Source of the DNA: Cyathus striatus
Taxonomy: Eukaryota > Basidiomycota > Agaricomycetes > Agaricales > Nidulariaceae
Length of the DNA: 64,000 nt
Direction: 5' to 3'
NCBI GenBank assembly: GCA_025738555.1
Contig: JAOVFP010000002.1
Span: 3,658,001 to 3,722,000 of the forward strand
Shown: in pieces, positions 23,542-34,221 of the stretch
How positions within the stretch are numbered: the first letter of the stretch is position 1
Layout of the letters: each line of letters begins with the position of its first letter
The notes under the pieces: generated by a model
What the model was told of the DNA's origin: nothing
The model's database searches: none
What the model saw: only the letters and a program-made list of their open reading frames with translations
Position numbers and translations under genes: made by a program

Positions 23542-26007
23542 TTATCCCGTGGCTGGGGGCTTGGAGCCATTCCAGGCTGTTGAAGACGAACTGGGTTCTT
23601 CTGATTCAAGTGTCTGCATCATGAAATTAAATGAAGTCCAAAGTCGGTATGACGTGAACTTACTTCAAGAAGCATCCCAAGGACATGATCTACTTCAGAA
23701 GGTGGAACTCCTCCACACCCTGCACCTATTAATCTTCGATATTCTCCCATTCTTCCGTTCGTTCCGGCTTCTGCTTGGAATGTCACCAATTCATCGAACA
23801 TAACCTTTCGTCTCTTTCGATACTGCGTTAACTCTTCCCGCAATGCCTCGCAAGCTTTCCGGAGTTCGTCTGGATCAGTTGATATGTTTTGGTGCAATAC
23901 AGTGAGATCGGATACATCTTCCACTTGGGTCATCGCCTTTCGTTTGCCCTTGATTTTGTCTCCGCTATCATCAGTTCCAGTTTCCGCGTCCTCTTCGACC
24001 TGGTATGATGCAGTTGCCGGAGTTACCACCAACTCGCCCTTAGCAGCCTCTCGGATATTTCTTTCTCGTAGCTCCTCGTCCTTCACCCACTTCTCCCATC
24101 CAAGCCGGTAGCGCCGACCCATCTTAAGCACAAAATCTTTCTCCAGCTCTTTAAGCCTTTGCTTCGCCATAACTAGCCCTTCCGCTTGCGATTTCAGTTG
24201 ACTCACAGCACGTTGACTCTCGAGAATTTCTGCCTGGATATTGTTAAGGAGCGCTTGAGCTTGATTCATGTCCCTCTCCTTATCCCTCAATTCTTGATCA
24301 AATGATGCAGCAAGGCTGTCTAACATGTTTGCCATATCGTTGATGCAGCGAGTACTTGCTTTCTGACCAGCCACAGAATGATGCAGCGGAGGCCGGTCTC
24401 CCGAAGAAGGACCAAAGACATATCCGGTTGGTGCATTTGAGGGAGGATACGCTGCTTGAGCATTGCGGAAGGACATTGACATTACACGTGAAGGAGGCAT
24501 AGGCGATGACCGGAATCTTTCGTCCTCGAGAATATAATCTTCGGTACTTTTGCCGTCGTTGTTCACAATTTTGGGATCTGCACCGTGATCAATTAACAGC
24601 TTTACGAGTCGTTTGCTTCTACATCGAGCAGCCATAGTGAGGGCTGTTTCTCCATCCTCATCTTGGAAATTAATCACGTCTGCGAGCTCTTTCGGATAGT
24701 CACGCAACCTAGTTAAAATAGTTTCCATGTAGTAACGCGCAGCATGCGTTTTACCCTTAGACATCGCAACATCAACCACATGATGAAAAACGGTACGGTT
24801 GTAATTGTCGATGTTGAGCGTAGATCGATGCAACAACTCGTAAAGTTCGGGAAACTTCCGAACATCATAGTTATTGGCAAACATTACGCTTCGCATCAGA
24901 GCTGTTTGACCTGCTTTGTTCACTTTGAAAATATCGGCTCCCGCTGTGAGCAAGAGTTTAACTATTCGAATGCGACCCATGGCACACGCCCAGTGAAGAG
25001 GCGTATGCCCGTCGTCATCGATGGCCATATTGGCCTGGAAATCTGCTGGTGGATTGATAAGAACAGGAGGAATTTGATTAGTGTCCGAGATGAAATATTC
25101 CAAAATTTGGTCTCCATATGTCCGAGCATCCGTCTGGCCATTTATCCTTGCGCCGCCGTCATCTTCTGAAATATCATCATAGTTCTCATCTATGCGGCGA
25201 TGGTATTTATTTCTTCTTACTGCTCTAAACTCCTCGTTGATCCCGTTCGTGTCGTAAGAATTCCTGGGACTATGGATAGGGGAGGGTGTACGAGAAGAGG
25301 ATGATGCTTCGGACGGAGATGGGGTCATGGAACCATCTTCCGAGCCACGAATGGAGAGTGTATCATGTTCTGATCCATCCTCCGTATATTCATTTACATG
25401 TCTACGCGATGAACGTGTGCTTATTGAAACACTCGTCGCTAAGTCAGCGGCGGGTGCTCTGCGGGCAGGGCGAGGAGCAGAGCTGGCTACCAAGTGCTTC
25501 GGTGCCAAAGGAGGACTTTTGGCAGCAGGTTGAAATTCTATAATCGGTCTCAAAAGGTGCTCGCAGTTATACTGTTTCGCCAGGCTTAATCCACGTTCCA
25601 GTGGGATCCAAGTACCTGATGGATGAGTTTATAAATTGATTAAACTAGCCTGAGATATGCTCACCTTGATATTTGCCGTAGCCTCCTTGTACTTTTTCGT
25701 GCTCTCCTTTCTGTACCTCGCGCTCAAGAACACGGGTCCTTTGCGGCTTATCGAACCCGGCGACCTTCAATATTTGGGTCGCGTTCAACCATGAATCCGA
25801 ACGTCGTCGCATAACCGCGACCCCTTTGCACATCCTAAGCGTGTCCAGTTATCTAATGTTCGTGTAAAAGCGCGTCAAATAGCACATACATCTCATAGAC
25901 AGGTATCCCACTATATGTGGCCTAGTATTTATGGATGAAAGGGATGAGCTCGAATAACTATTATTCTGCGACGTAGGAGTCACCTTGAAAATTTGAGTAT
26001 CTGGCAT
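23542..26007 (-). CDS. APSES-type MBF transcription factor (Mbp1/Swi4-like)
   Basis: DNA-binding subunit of an MBF/SBF-type complex that drives G1/S genes. The start is the Met of [20 protein letters not shown]; no in-frame Met lies upstream before a stop. The KilA-N/APSES domain follows: [37 protein letters not shown] and [16 protein letters not shown] (residues about 20-95). A disordered linker leads to ankyrin repeats, for example [20 protein letters not shown] and [21 protein letters not shown] coiled coil ([19 protein letters not shown]) and a C-terminal helical region ending DHVLGMLLE follow. A last small exon ([12 protein letters not shown]) is reached through a short intron after 23666 and ends at 23542. 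About 740 residues. ACGCGT at 26155-26160 lies in its own promoter (possible autoregulation, inference). Confidence 0.92.
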
Positions 26008-26319
26008 ATCGATGCTGTTCAATAGCTCCAACTGAGTAACTGACACGTTATAGCAGTCGTGAATTTTGTAGCGGTCTCTGACTGCTGGGTGTTATGCGAG
26101 CGTCGTGATGAGGAACGGTGACCACGGTGCCATGAGTCCCGTGTCTATTGCTTGACGCGTGAGCCAACAAGCGTAAACATACTCCGAGGCATCCTCATGC
26201 AGTTTAAAATAAAAATGCACAGTACATACATATATTCATATGTTTGTTACTATTGTTACAAAACATAGTTTTATTCCAACCATTTCCAAACTACATACAT
26301 ACAACATAGCCAGGAATAT
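26008..26319. promoter_or_regulatory. APSES factor promoter and P450 3' flank
   Basis: A 312-bp gap. One ACGCGT box (26155-26160) lies 148 bp upstream of the APSES start codon. The rest is AT-rich and carries the 3' flank of the P450 gene. No coding sequence noticed. Confidence 0.4.
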
Positions 26320-28394
26320 TTACTCGGTATAACGCTTACGGAACATTACCTTTGCCTTCGGATTCGGTATAAACGACTGCTCAAACCACAAGTCCGGAGG
26401 CCGGTTATTTGTAGGCAGCTTCACATCATAATGCAGCAGCACGTATGCCAGCATTGCTTTCAACTCGTTTACGGCAAAGAACCGACCAGGGCTGATATCG
26501 GGAAAGTTATTTTTTTGTTTTGTTTTTCAGAATCAACGAAATGCACAAACCATGCATGGCGCCCGTGCCCAAAAGCAATGTAGTCTAAGGCAAGAGAAAC
26601 CATTTGGTGTTTCATATTATCCCCTTCACCACTGTCTCTCATCTCTAGAAATCTGAAACCGTCAAACTTGTTGGAAGCAGGATAGAGTTCCTACGAATTT
26701 ATGTGAGCATGTACTAAATAATATTAGGGTGAACCTACCTCATCATGATGCATGGCATAGCTTGCAACGGCAATATGAGTGCCAGCAGATATGAATAAGC
26801 CATTGGAGAACGTGAAATCGCGAACAATTTTGCGATTCATTAGCACTGAAAGATGTAAGTGTTATGTCAACATGAAATGAAGGGGAAGCACACATGCAGC
26901 AGCCCCAGCAAGTCTTGATGACTCTTTGATAAAGCTATCTAATTTCCGCATCTTACCCATAGATACCTTTGTCCAACCATCTTCAGCAATGACCGCCTCA
27001 ACTTCCTCTCGCATGGTAGGAACATATTGAGTATACACTGCCAGGTCATATAAAATATGCGTAAATGCCTAAATAAGTTCAAAGTAAAAGGGGGTTACGT
27101 AGAAGAAGAAATAATGTACCATAGACGTGGTATGAATAGCAGCAAAGTTGATGGACAATATCCTAATACTTAAATCACGGGGAGTGCGCTGATAACCTTC
27201 TGCATATTCCAAGAACCAGCTAATCAGGTCATTCTACCGAAATGCTAGCTTAGAGTTGGGAGAATCGAAAGGTTTAAAGAAACATACAGGCTTCTCGGGA
27301 TAATCAGGACCAAGTTCAGCAATCTGTGCAATGCGCTCCTCTATTAGAGGCCCAAGATGTCTCATGGCACGCCGAATCTTTGCCGGAACTCTTGTAAAAC
27401 GCCCAACAACTCTTAACGAGACTACATCCGAGAAATGCTAGGGGACAAGAATATATAATAGACTTACGGTCGAAGGAATGGTGGAAACATGTTGATGAGT
27501 TTCGAACCTTTAACTACATCAAAAGTAAACTCCTCCTGTAGATCCTGATAATCGGGATTTCTGCCTGGAGTGAAATGAACTACATGTTACATTGAAAGAA
27601 GCACAATGTCGCGCACATAGAGGCAGTCCAACGAAAAGTCTGTTGCTAGTTCTCACGACAGTCTTCACAATTGTTTTATAGGCAGGGACTTCACTCCAAT
27701 CTTAAATCATAGATCAGTTGTTACAAGAAATCACACACACAATTACTTATTTACCATGTTCCTTCAGTGGGATAAGGTCCGCAAAAGCAGCAGCAATTTC
27801 GTCCTTGATGTCTGAAAAGCGAGCGGCTAGGTTCCGCGTCAGTGGAGTACGGACTACTCCAATGTGATATGGATCTAGTCGGATCTGAGGACCGATCATA
27901 TAATCAGTTTGAATAGTCTGGAAGTAAAGAGTCAGTCGCGCCAGGAAGACGGGGGATAATAATTGTATGTGTACCTCTGCAACAGCTTCTCTGAAGGACA
28001 TTTGTTCATCATTTGCCTTTCTAATATCGTCCACCATTTGAGGCCCGGATACTACAACTATCCATCTCGCCATGGTGGCAACCTTAAAGGCCTCTCCGCG
28101 ATACTGCAATATCATCAGCATCGTTAAACTGCATTATACAGCTACTAACCTTGTCATACCCTTCTTGGAGTAACTCTCGGGCGTAGAAAAGATACTTTAC
28201 AGCTGTGAGATAGGATGTAAGAACACCAGAATAACCAACAGTGGGAATGGCATGCAGCTAGGAAGATTAGCCTCTTAATTGAACGATCATTGAAGACATA
28301 CCGGAGATCTCGAGGCCTTTATGTAAAGACTAAGCAGATGGAGCACAGCAAGGACACCGACCCCAGCAGTTACGAGAGCTGATATATGGTTCAT
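26320..28394 (-). CDS. Cytochrome P450 monooxygenase (AAIHTT type)
   Basis: Heme-thiolate monooxygenase anchored in the ER. The start at 28394 (MNHISALVTAGVGVLAVLHLLSL) forms a membrane anchor. Conserved parts follow: ARELLQEGYDKYRGEAFKV, the I-helix NFAAIHTTS (acid-alcohol pair replaced by HT as in several fungal clans), the K-helix ESSR (ExxR), and FGHGRHACPGRFFAVNEL with the heme Cys. The Cys codon is split by the intron at about 26510-26560 (TG|C). The end is NPKAKVMFRKRYTE. Many short introns, all needed to keep frame. The combination resembles CYP5150/CYP512-like families of mushrooms, but I cannot fix the CYP family. Substrate unknown. Divergent from CDC14. Confidence 0.9.
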
Positions 28395-29041
28395 TGTGAC
28401 AGTGAACTTTACTTATTCCTCCCGCAGCTTATATATAAAAGTTATCGGGCCCCGATTGAGCCACAGTTATGACAAGGAAGCAGTCGTCTGACCAGGCCGG
28501 TGTGTTGGTGAGAAGACATGTTTGTTGTTGGAAGCTGGTGAGAATTCTCGGAAAGAAGACAAGGATCAAAAGATAGAAAGCTTCTCAGGAAACCCAGAGG
28601 CGATAAATGAGGTTGAAGCTCACGGACGTCGGACAAGTAATGCAGCAGATACAGTGGGCACTGACAGTGCAAGCCTCAAGGTGATGTCGGAGTAAAGATA
28701 AATGTCAATTTTAAGAATAAACAATGCGACTCCATCACGTGACTGCGGTGACTGGATGGGGCGTGGACGGAGGAACTGGTGTTTGCAGCGTTGCGTTCGG
28801 TAATCCAGGTCCTGGTTCAATCCCGTCTTCCAGCTCGAGGGACTGCTTAAACACAGCTGCTGGGCTCTGACCCGACTTCTATATCCCAGGACAAATACCA
28901 CACTTGTTTATGAACCCGTTCTTTCTCCTCTCGACGTCCTAGCCATCTGTCTCCGTTCTCTCGTTTACCCCATTCCCTATCTTACAACCCTTTCTGTCGC
29001 TTTTCTCCCTACATCACTCATCTACTTCCTTATCCCAAGAC
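28395..29041. other. Divergent promoter, P450 / CDC14
   Basis: A 647-bp gap between two start codons. The last 120 bp before CDC14 are pyrimidine-rich, a common leader type. The sequence around 28810-28825 resembles a tRNA T-arm but no tRNA can be folded around it. No gene seen. Confidence 0.5.
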
Positions 29042-31258
29042 ATGCCTCCCAACTGCGCACCTTTGTGCCATTTCGATGACAGGTTCGTCTGCTCTCCGTT
29101 TACGCGTCGCATTTCACCTATCGTTATTATCCTCATCTCCCAGACTTTACTTCACGACCTTTCCGCATCCTGCGCCAAGCCCGAACGTTTTAAACCGTCT
29201 TTCCTCTGAACCTGGGAATCAGCCCAAGATACGCGCACGCCCTCGAGGAGGGCCATCTGCCTCCCCTGATGATAACGCCCTATACTACTATTTTACCATT
29301 GATGACCAACTTCTGTATCTTTCCTTTTTTCAAGACTGGGGTCCACTCAACCTTGCTATGGTCTATAAGGCCTGTATACTCATCCACGAACTCCTAGAGG
29401 TCTGTTACATTTATCTGCCTGTCTGTCCGCTCTGCCACTAACTTTCTTACGTACTAGGACAAAGAACTTGCTTCTCATCGACTTGTTCTCTACTCTTCTG
29501 ATGATCCGAGACGAAAGGCGAATGCAGCCCTTCTCATGGCTCTCTACGTCGTACGCCCCCCTTCGTCGTTTATCCATTTCCGTTCTGGAATATATGTGAC
29601 AATTGTTACAGATGATCGTTCAACGCCGCGCTCCATGGGAAGCATTCCATCCTATTGCAGAAATGGAATTCATGCCGTTCCGTGATGCAGGTCGCGGTCC
29701 CTCAGATTTCAATCTTAACATTCAAGATTGTCTCTGGGGCGTTTGGAAAGCGATGCAAAACGGCCTTTGTGATATGAATGAATTCAGTGTCGAGGATTAC
29801 GAGTTCTATGAAAAGGTTGAGAATGGCGACTGGAATTGGATCACTCCTAACTTCATTGCATTCGCTTCTCCCGTGGATACCAACTGGATAAAGCGGGTGA
29901 AAGAATCAAAGGAAGACAGCAAATGTTCTTCTCTGCAACCAACCACTTCGACTCCATCCCGGTCAACTAACCTCGCTCTGCAACGTAAATTACCTACGCC
30001 TTTTATAAACTGCCTCGATTACTTCGAGAAGCGAAATATTAAACTTGTTGTTCGCTTGAACACAGAGCTTTATGACAGAAATACTTTCCTTGACCGTGGA
30101 GTCGATCACATGGAACTGTATTTTGACGATGGTACAAACCCCACCGACGAAATTGTACGGACATTCATTGATGTAGCTGATCGAGTGATTGAACGAGGTG
30201 GTGTAGTTGCAGTGCACGTGCGTTCCCATATGCAATCTCTCGTTTAAGCTGTTATGCTAACAATCGCAAAGTGCAAGGCAGGTTTAGGTCGGACAGGAAC
30301 GCTCATAGGAGCGTATCTCATCTGGAAGTATGGATTCACAGCTAATGAAGTAATTGCCTTCATGCGTATTGTCCGACCAGGTAGTGTTGTTGGCCCTCAA
30401 CAACAATATATGTATCTCAAGCAATTAGAATGGACTAAATGGGCTGCGGTGGATGAAATGCGCAAGGCGCACGTCGCAAGTGCACTTGCGTCAGCTACTC
30501 TTGTTACCCCCGCGACACCGCCTGCAGAAGCCGATGAGGAAGTTGAAGTGACTCCCCCTGCACCCAGTGTTCCCCTTCCTCCTGTTACCCCAAGTCGTCA
30601 CGTCGTCGCAGCGGCTGCTAAAGCAAGGGCAATCGCCCCACCTGGACAACCAAGGAAGACGCCTATCGCCAAACGTGTGGCAGAAGAATCGGACGAAGAA
30701 GAGGCTGATGATATCCTTCCCGCATTAGGTGCAGCACCCCCACGGAAGGTTAAACCTGTGAAAGGTTCCACGGCTCGAGGCGTGACGGCATCAGAGCAGC
30801 GTCCGGCACGAGTGACGAGATCTACAGCAGGCGCTGCTAACATACGGAAGGCAGGCATTTCAGCTGCAGTTGAGCCTGATTCTCCTGTTAAAATCTCTCG
30901 TCAGCCTCCGAATAAAATTCCACGGTTGGCTACTACTCGAAATACTTCTGCTGCGAAGGCGGCTGCCGCGGCATCGCAGACGATGCAAACACGATCAGCA
31001 CGTACCTTGAACCCACCTCCGTCCCCCGTACCCTCAAGGTTACCAACACTCGTTCCTTCTAAGCGGCCTCATCATACCTCCTCTCTTAGTGAGGTCGTTA
31101 ATGCAGCTGCTGCAAAGCGAAAAGGGACGAACCCAGATGCATGGGTGGCTAATAATGCATCGACAGTCGTTGTTCCTGCTTCAAAATCAGAGCGTCCAGG
31201 ACTACGGAGTGTACGCCGTCGGAGAAGCAGCTTTAGTTCGGCTGACATTGTGGCATAG
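29042..31258 (+). CDS. CDC14: Dual-specificity protein phosphatase CDC14
   Basis: Phosphatase that reverses Cdk phosphorylation at mitotic exit. Exon 1 (29042-29083) joins through a 61-nt intron to give [18 protein letters not shown], the typical N-terminal core start. Domain A has [21 protein letters not shown] and [12 protein letters not shown]. The catalytic domain has [35 protein letters not shown], and the signature [10 protein letters not shown], whose His and Cys are separated by the intron at 30221-30274. Next is [20 protein letters not shown]. The C-terminal 280 residues are disordered, rich in Ala, Pro and Arg with Cdk-like S/T-P sites, and end [13 protein letters not shown]. Length and order match fungal CDC14. 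Confidence 0.95.
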
Positions 31259-31593
31259 TGTATTAGTGGACTCACTTCATTTCTGCTATCCGGAAATACA
31301 CTTTTTTTCGTCCAGAGCATCACTTTCGCATACGCACTTTTACTTACTCTCATTCTATACCATATTCCATGCTTTCTTTCCGGTATTGATTGCTATCTCA
31401 ATTGGTATATATCTTACATCCTCACATGTTATCATACAGAAAATTTTGGTTTGATTTTGGTACTTTAACGACGCGAAATTGTAGTACGCGTAGGCCCGAA
31501 CTTCTTAACTTTGTCTTAACCCTTCTTCTAAGTATATACATACGCACACATAAAAATATGAAACGAAAGAGATTAATTAATATTTCGACATCT
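31259..31593. other. Convergent 3' region, CDC14 / HEM12
   Basis: A 335-bp gap between two stop codons. It is AT-rich and must contain both 3' ends. No further gene seen. Confidence 0.5.
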
Positions 31594-32847
31594 CTACGTG
31601 GAAGTTGGAGAGGATGCTGAATACTTGTGTATACATTCGAGGAACCATCTTAAATCTTCTGGATCCACACCTGGGGTAATGCCATGTCCAAGATTGGCAA
31701 TCCAACCATCCTTCTCTCTGAATTCGCTGCACATTCTCTTTACAGCGTTCTCTATCGCATCCCTACCAGCGTAGAGGAGATTTGGGTCCATGTTTCCCTG
31801 TAATGCTACCTTGTCTCCGACGATACGGCGTGCCTCTGCAGGCTCGATGCACCAATCAAGGCCAAGAACGTCATAACCAGCACTGGTTGCCAATAGTTTA
31901 AGAGACTGATTGGCACCCTTAGCAAACAATGTCATGGGAGTAGCAGGTAAGCCTTCCTCTTCCAGACGACGGCGAACATTGGCAGAAATATGCTGGAGGT
32001 TGGGAAAGGAGAAGGTTTCAAAGTCGTGGGGTGATAGTTCACCTGCCCACGAATCGAACACTTGTAGGAGCTGATGAAGGTGTAAGCTTCAAGAGTACGC
32101 ATAAAAGTGAAATATAGACATAGTACCTGAGCTCCGGCCCTAACTTGACCGACAAGGAAGTCGACACAAACATCTGCAATGCGCATGAGAAGGTCTTTGG
32201 ACTGTTGTGGGTACTTAAAAATCCAAGTTTTCGCTTTTTGGAATGTTTTACTTCCACCACCCTCTACCATATATGCGAAAAGGGTCCAAGGAGCACCGCA
32301 AAAGCCAATTAATGGCACGCGGCCATTGAGCTCTGTTCTTGTCTTGGTTATGGCATCAAAAACGTAACCCAATTCCTTGTTCACATCAACCACGGAGTTA
32401 AGTTTTGCAATATCTGCTGGAGTAACGAGCGGATCGGGGAAATGAGGGCCAGGATTCATGAGTACTTCCATGCCCATAGCTTGGGGAACGACGAGGATAT
32501 CGCTGAAGATGATAGCAGCATCGAGAAGGCCAGCATAGCGGTCAATAGGCTGCAAAGTAATTTTTGTAGCTAGCTCCGGGGAACGGCAGACCTCGAAGAA
32601 CTCATGGTCTTCGCGAACCTTACGAAATTCTAGAAGTAAAGAGATAAGAAGGAGCGATTCAGGCAAAAGTTTGGTGCATACCTGGAAGGTAGCGACCAGC
32701 CTGACGCATTACCCAGACTGGAGTGCGCTCGGTATGGTGTCCTAGAGAGACGCAAGTCAACGCGCGAAAACAGGGAAGAAGATAAAAATTACCGGCTGCG
32801 GCGCGGAGCAAGAGATCGTTGGTGAGAGGTGGAAAGGTGGCGGGCAT
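31594..32847 (-). CDS. HEM12: Uroporphyrinogen decarboxylase
   Basis: Fifth enzyme of heme synthesis; it decarboxylates uroporphyrinogen III to coproporphyrinogen III in the cytosol. The start at 32847 reads [19 protein letters not shown]. The family signature [13 protein letters not shown] is present with its Arg residues, and [20 protein letters not shown] follows. [16 protein letters not shown] carries the conserved catalytic Asp. [20 protein letters not shown] is the second signature. The C-terminal half has [25 protein letters not shown] and [14 protein letters not shown]. Introns near 32070-32125, 32630-32680 and 32740-32790 restore these motifs. Length about 360 residues, normal. Divergent from SHG1 across a GATA-rich promoter. 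Confidence 0.96.
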
Positions 32848-32986
32848 AGAGGGGATGGAAGGAGAGAATGGATGTGAAGGAAGATGGAGAGAAGTTATAA
32901 GATGGCGGTCGCTGGGACGATGATGGGGAATCGCTGGACCGGACTGATTGAATCTGAATAGCCTATTAACGAGTGGGAATGCCGTA

Positions 32987-33009
32987 CTATCTTATCTTAT
33001 CTTATCTTA
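32987..33009. promoter_or_regulatory. Four tandem GATA motifs (TTATC array)
   Basis: Between the divergent starts of HEM12 (32847) and SHG1 (33095) the plus strand reads TATC followed by three TTATC units, which is GATA four times on the minus strand at 5-bp spacing. Fungal GATA factors bind such sites; those that control iron uptake often need paired sites. A link to heme or iron regulation of HEM12 is inference. It could also be a simple microsatellite. Confidence 0.4.
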
Positions 33010-33094
33010 CTCACGTGATACCGCCCTGTCTCCTCAAGTGACCTGGACTAACAAGTGACAGGTCTGACTCTTCACCTCAAATTCACCTTCCACC

Positions 33095-33951
33095 ATGTCC
33101 TCCATCACAAATCCTGCTCAGCTTGTCGATGCGCAAGTCTTCTCCTTCTGCTGTTTGCCCCATTACTCACCTCCGTATAGCTTTAAAAAGTCCGGAGAGT
33201 TCGACCGCCTTCGTAAGGAACTCCTCGCCGATTTTCAGCGCACTGTCAGTCCGTTCTTTTCGCAACATTCACTACAACAAACTCACTCACTTCCGACCAG
33301 GACGATGGTCTCGCATCCTTCAAGTCAAAAATTGCAGATATCGCCAAACAGAGGCTCGCTTCCGATCAAACCCTTCACTTCATACCTCACGAATCCGTCC
33401 ACCGAGAACTTATGCAAGAAGTCGATAGGTACGTATTCCATGTCTGTCGGAATTTTTGTTAACATCCATTTCAAGATACCCGATAGTAGAACGCGCCGCT
33501 GCAGAGGCTCCAATGTTGTCTGATTCTTCCTTCACCGCTGGTGTAACAGCCTCGGTGCGGAACATACTTTATCAGGCGAAAGGGATAACACCTAACAATG
33601 GTTTGCTGCTTTCGCCCTTAAGAACATGGAGTCTCATATGTTTTTTCAGAAAAGGCACAGATATCCCCAATTTCAACGGACCGTCCAACTCACCCACCTA
33701 AGCATACAAGCACCTTCCAAGACTCGACCAGTGTTCTTCACTCTGAAACTTCCGCGGCTCCAAATGTATCCTCTTTAGCTACAGATGGATCTACTCCAAT
33801 ACCACTCAATACCGTCTCCCCCGTGCATGCAGAATCAAGTAATTTTCATTCTTCAGCTAGTGTTCTACCTTTGTCCGCCGATGCAATATCCGCTAATGAG
33901 ATAATGTCGGTTGAAGCATCTTTTCAGAACGAAGACAGTGATCCCAACTGA
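33095..33951 (+). CDS. SHG1: COMPASS subunit SHG1-like (BOD1/SHG1 domain)
   Basis: Small subunit of the Set1/COMPASS histone H3-K4 methyltransferase complex. Five exons (33095-33132, 33181-33244, 33301-33428, 33476-33600, 33650-33951) join in phase to 218 residues. The BOD1/SHG1 domain occupies residues about 10-95: FKKSGEFDRLRKELLADFQ, ASFKSKIADIAKQRLASDQ, HESVHRELMQEVDRYP and VERAAAEAPML. The remainder is a Ser/Thr-rich disordered tail ending NEDSDPN. Intron 1 (33133-33180) starts with GCAAGT, a GC-AG intron; using the nearby GT instead brings an immediate stop. The N-terminus MSSITNPAQLVDAFKKSGEF is as expected. Confidence 0.85.
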
Positions 33952-34221
33952 TCTCCGGCATATCCTATGAAGTCCACTGGGTAGCAGTTTTTTTGCCCAT
34001 TCATGTATCTCCGCAAAACCAACAACTTATTGTTACTAATGTAAGTACATATTTATGTATGATCAAGACAACACCATTACCTACAAATTCCACAGGTGTG
34101 AATATCCTATCTAAACCCAAGGCGAAGCGAATATAGACATAAGATAATGGAAATCAGCACCGCCGTTCACCGCACGCCGATATACAATACGATTCTTATT
34201 CTTCAGTGCCAATACATCTCA

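Noticed and set aside
23545..23803. Second half of the 235-codon plus-strand frame from 23096
   Set aside because: It is exactly antisense to the last exons of the APSES factor, whose protein sequence is conserved; the open frame is a shadow.
28795..28830. tRNA-like GGTTCAATCCC
   Set aside because: No matching A-box or acceptor stem within 70-90 nt upstream on that strand.
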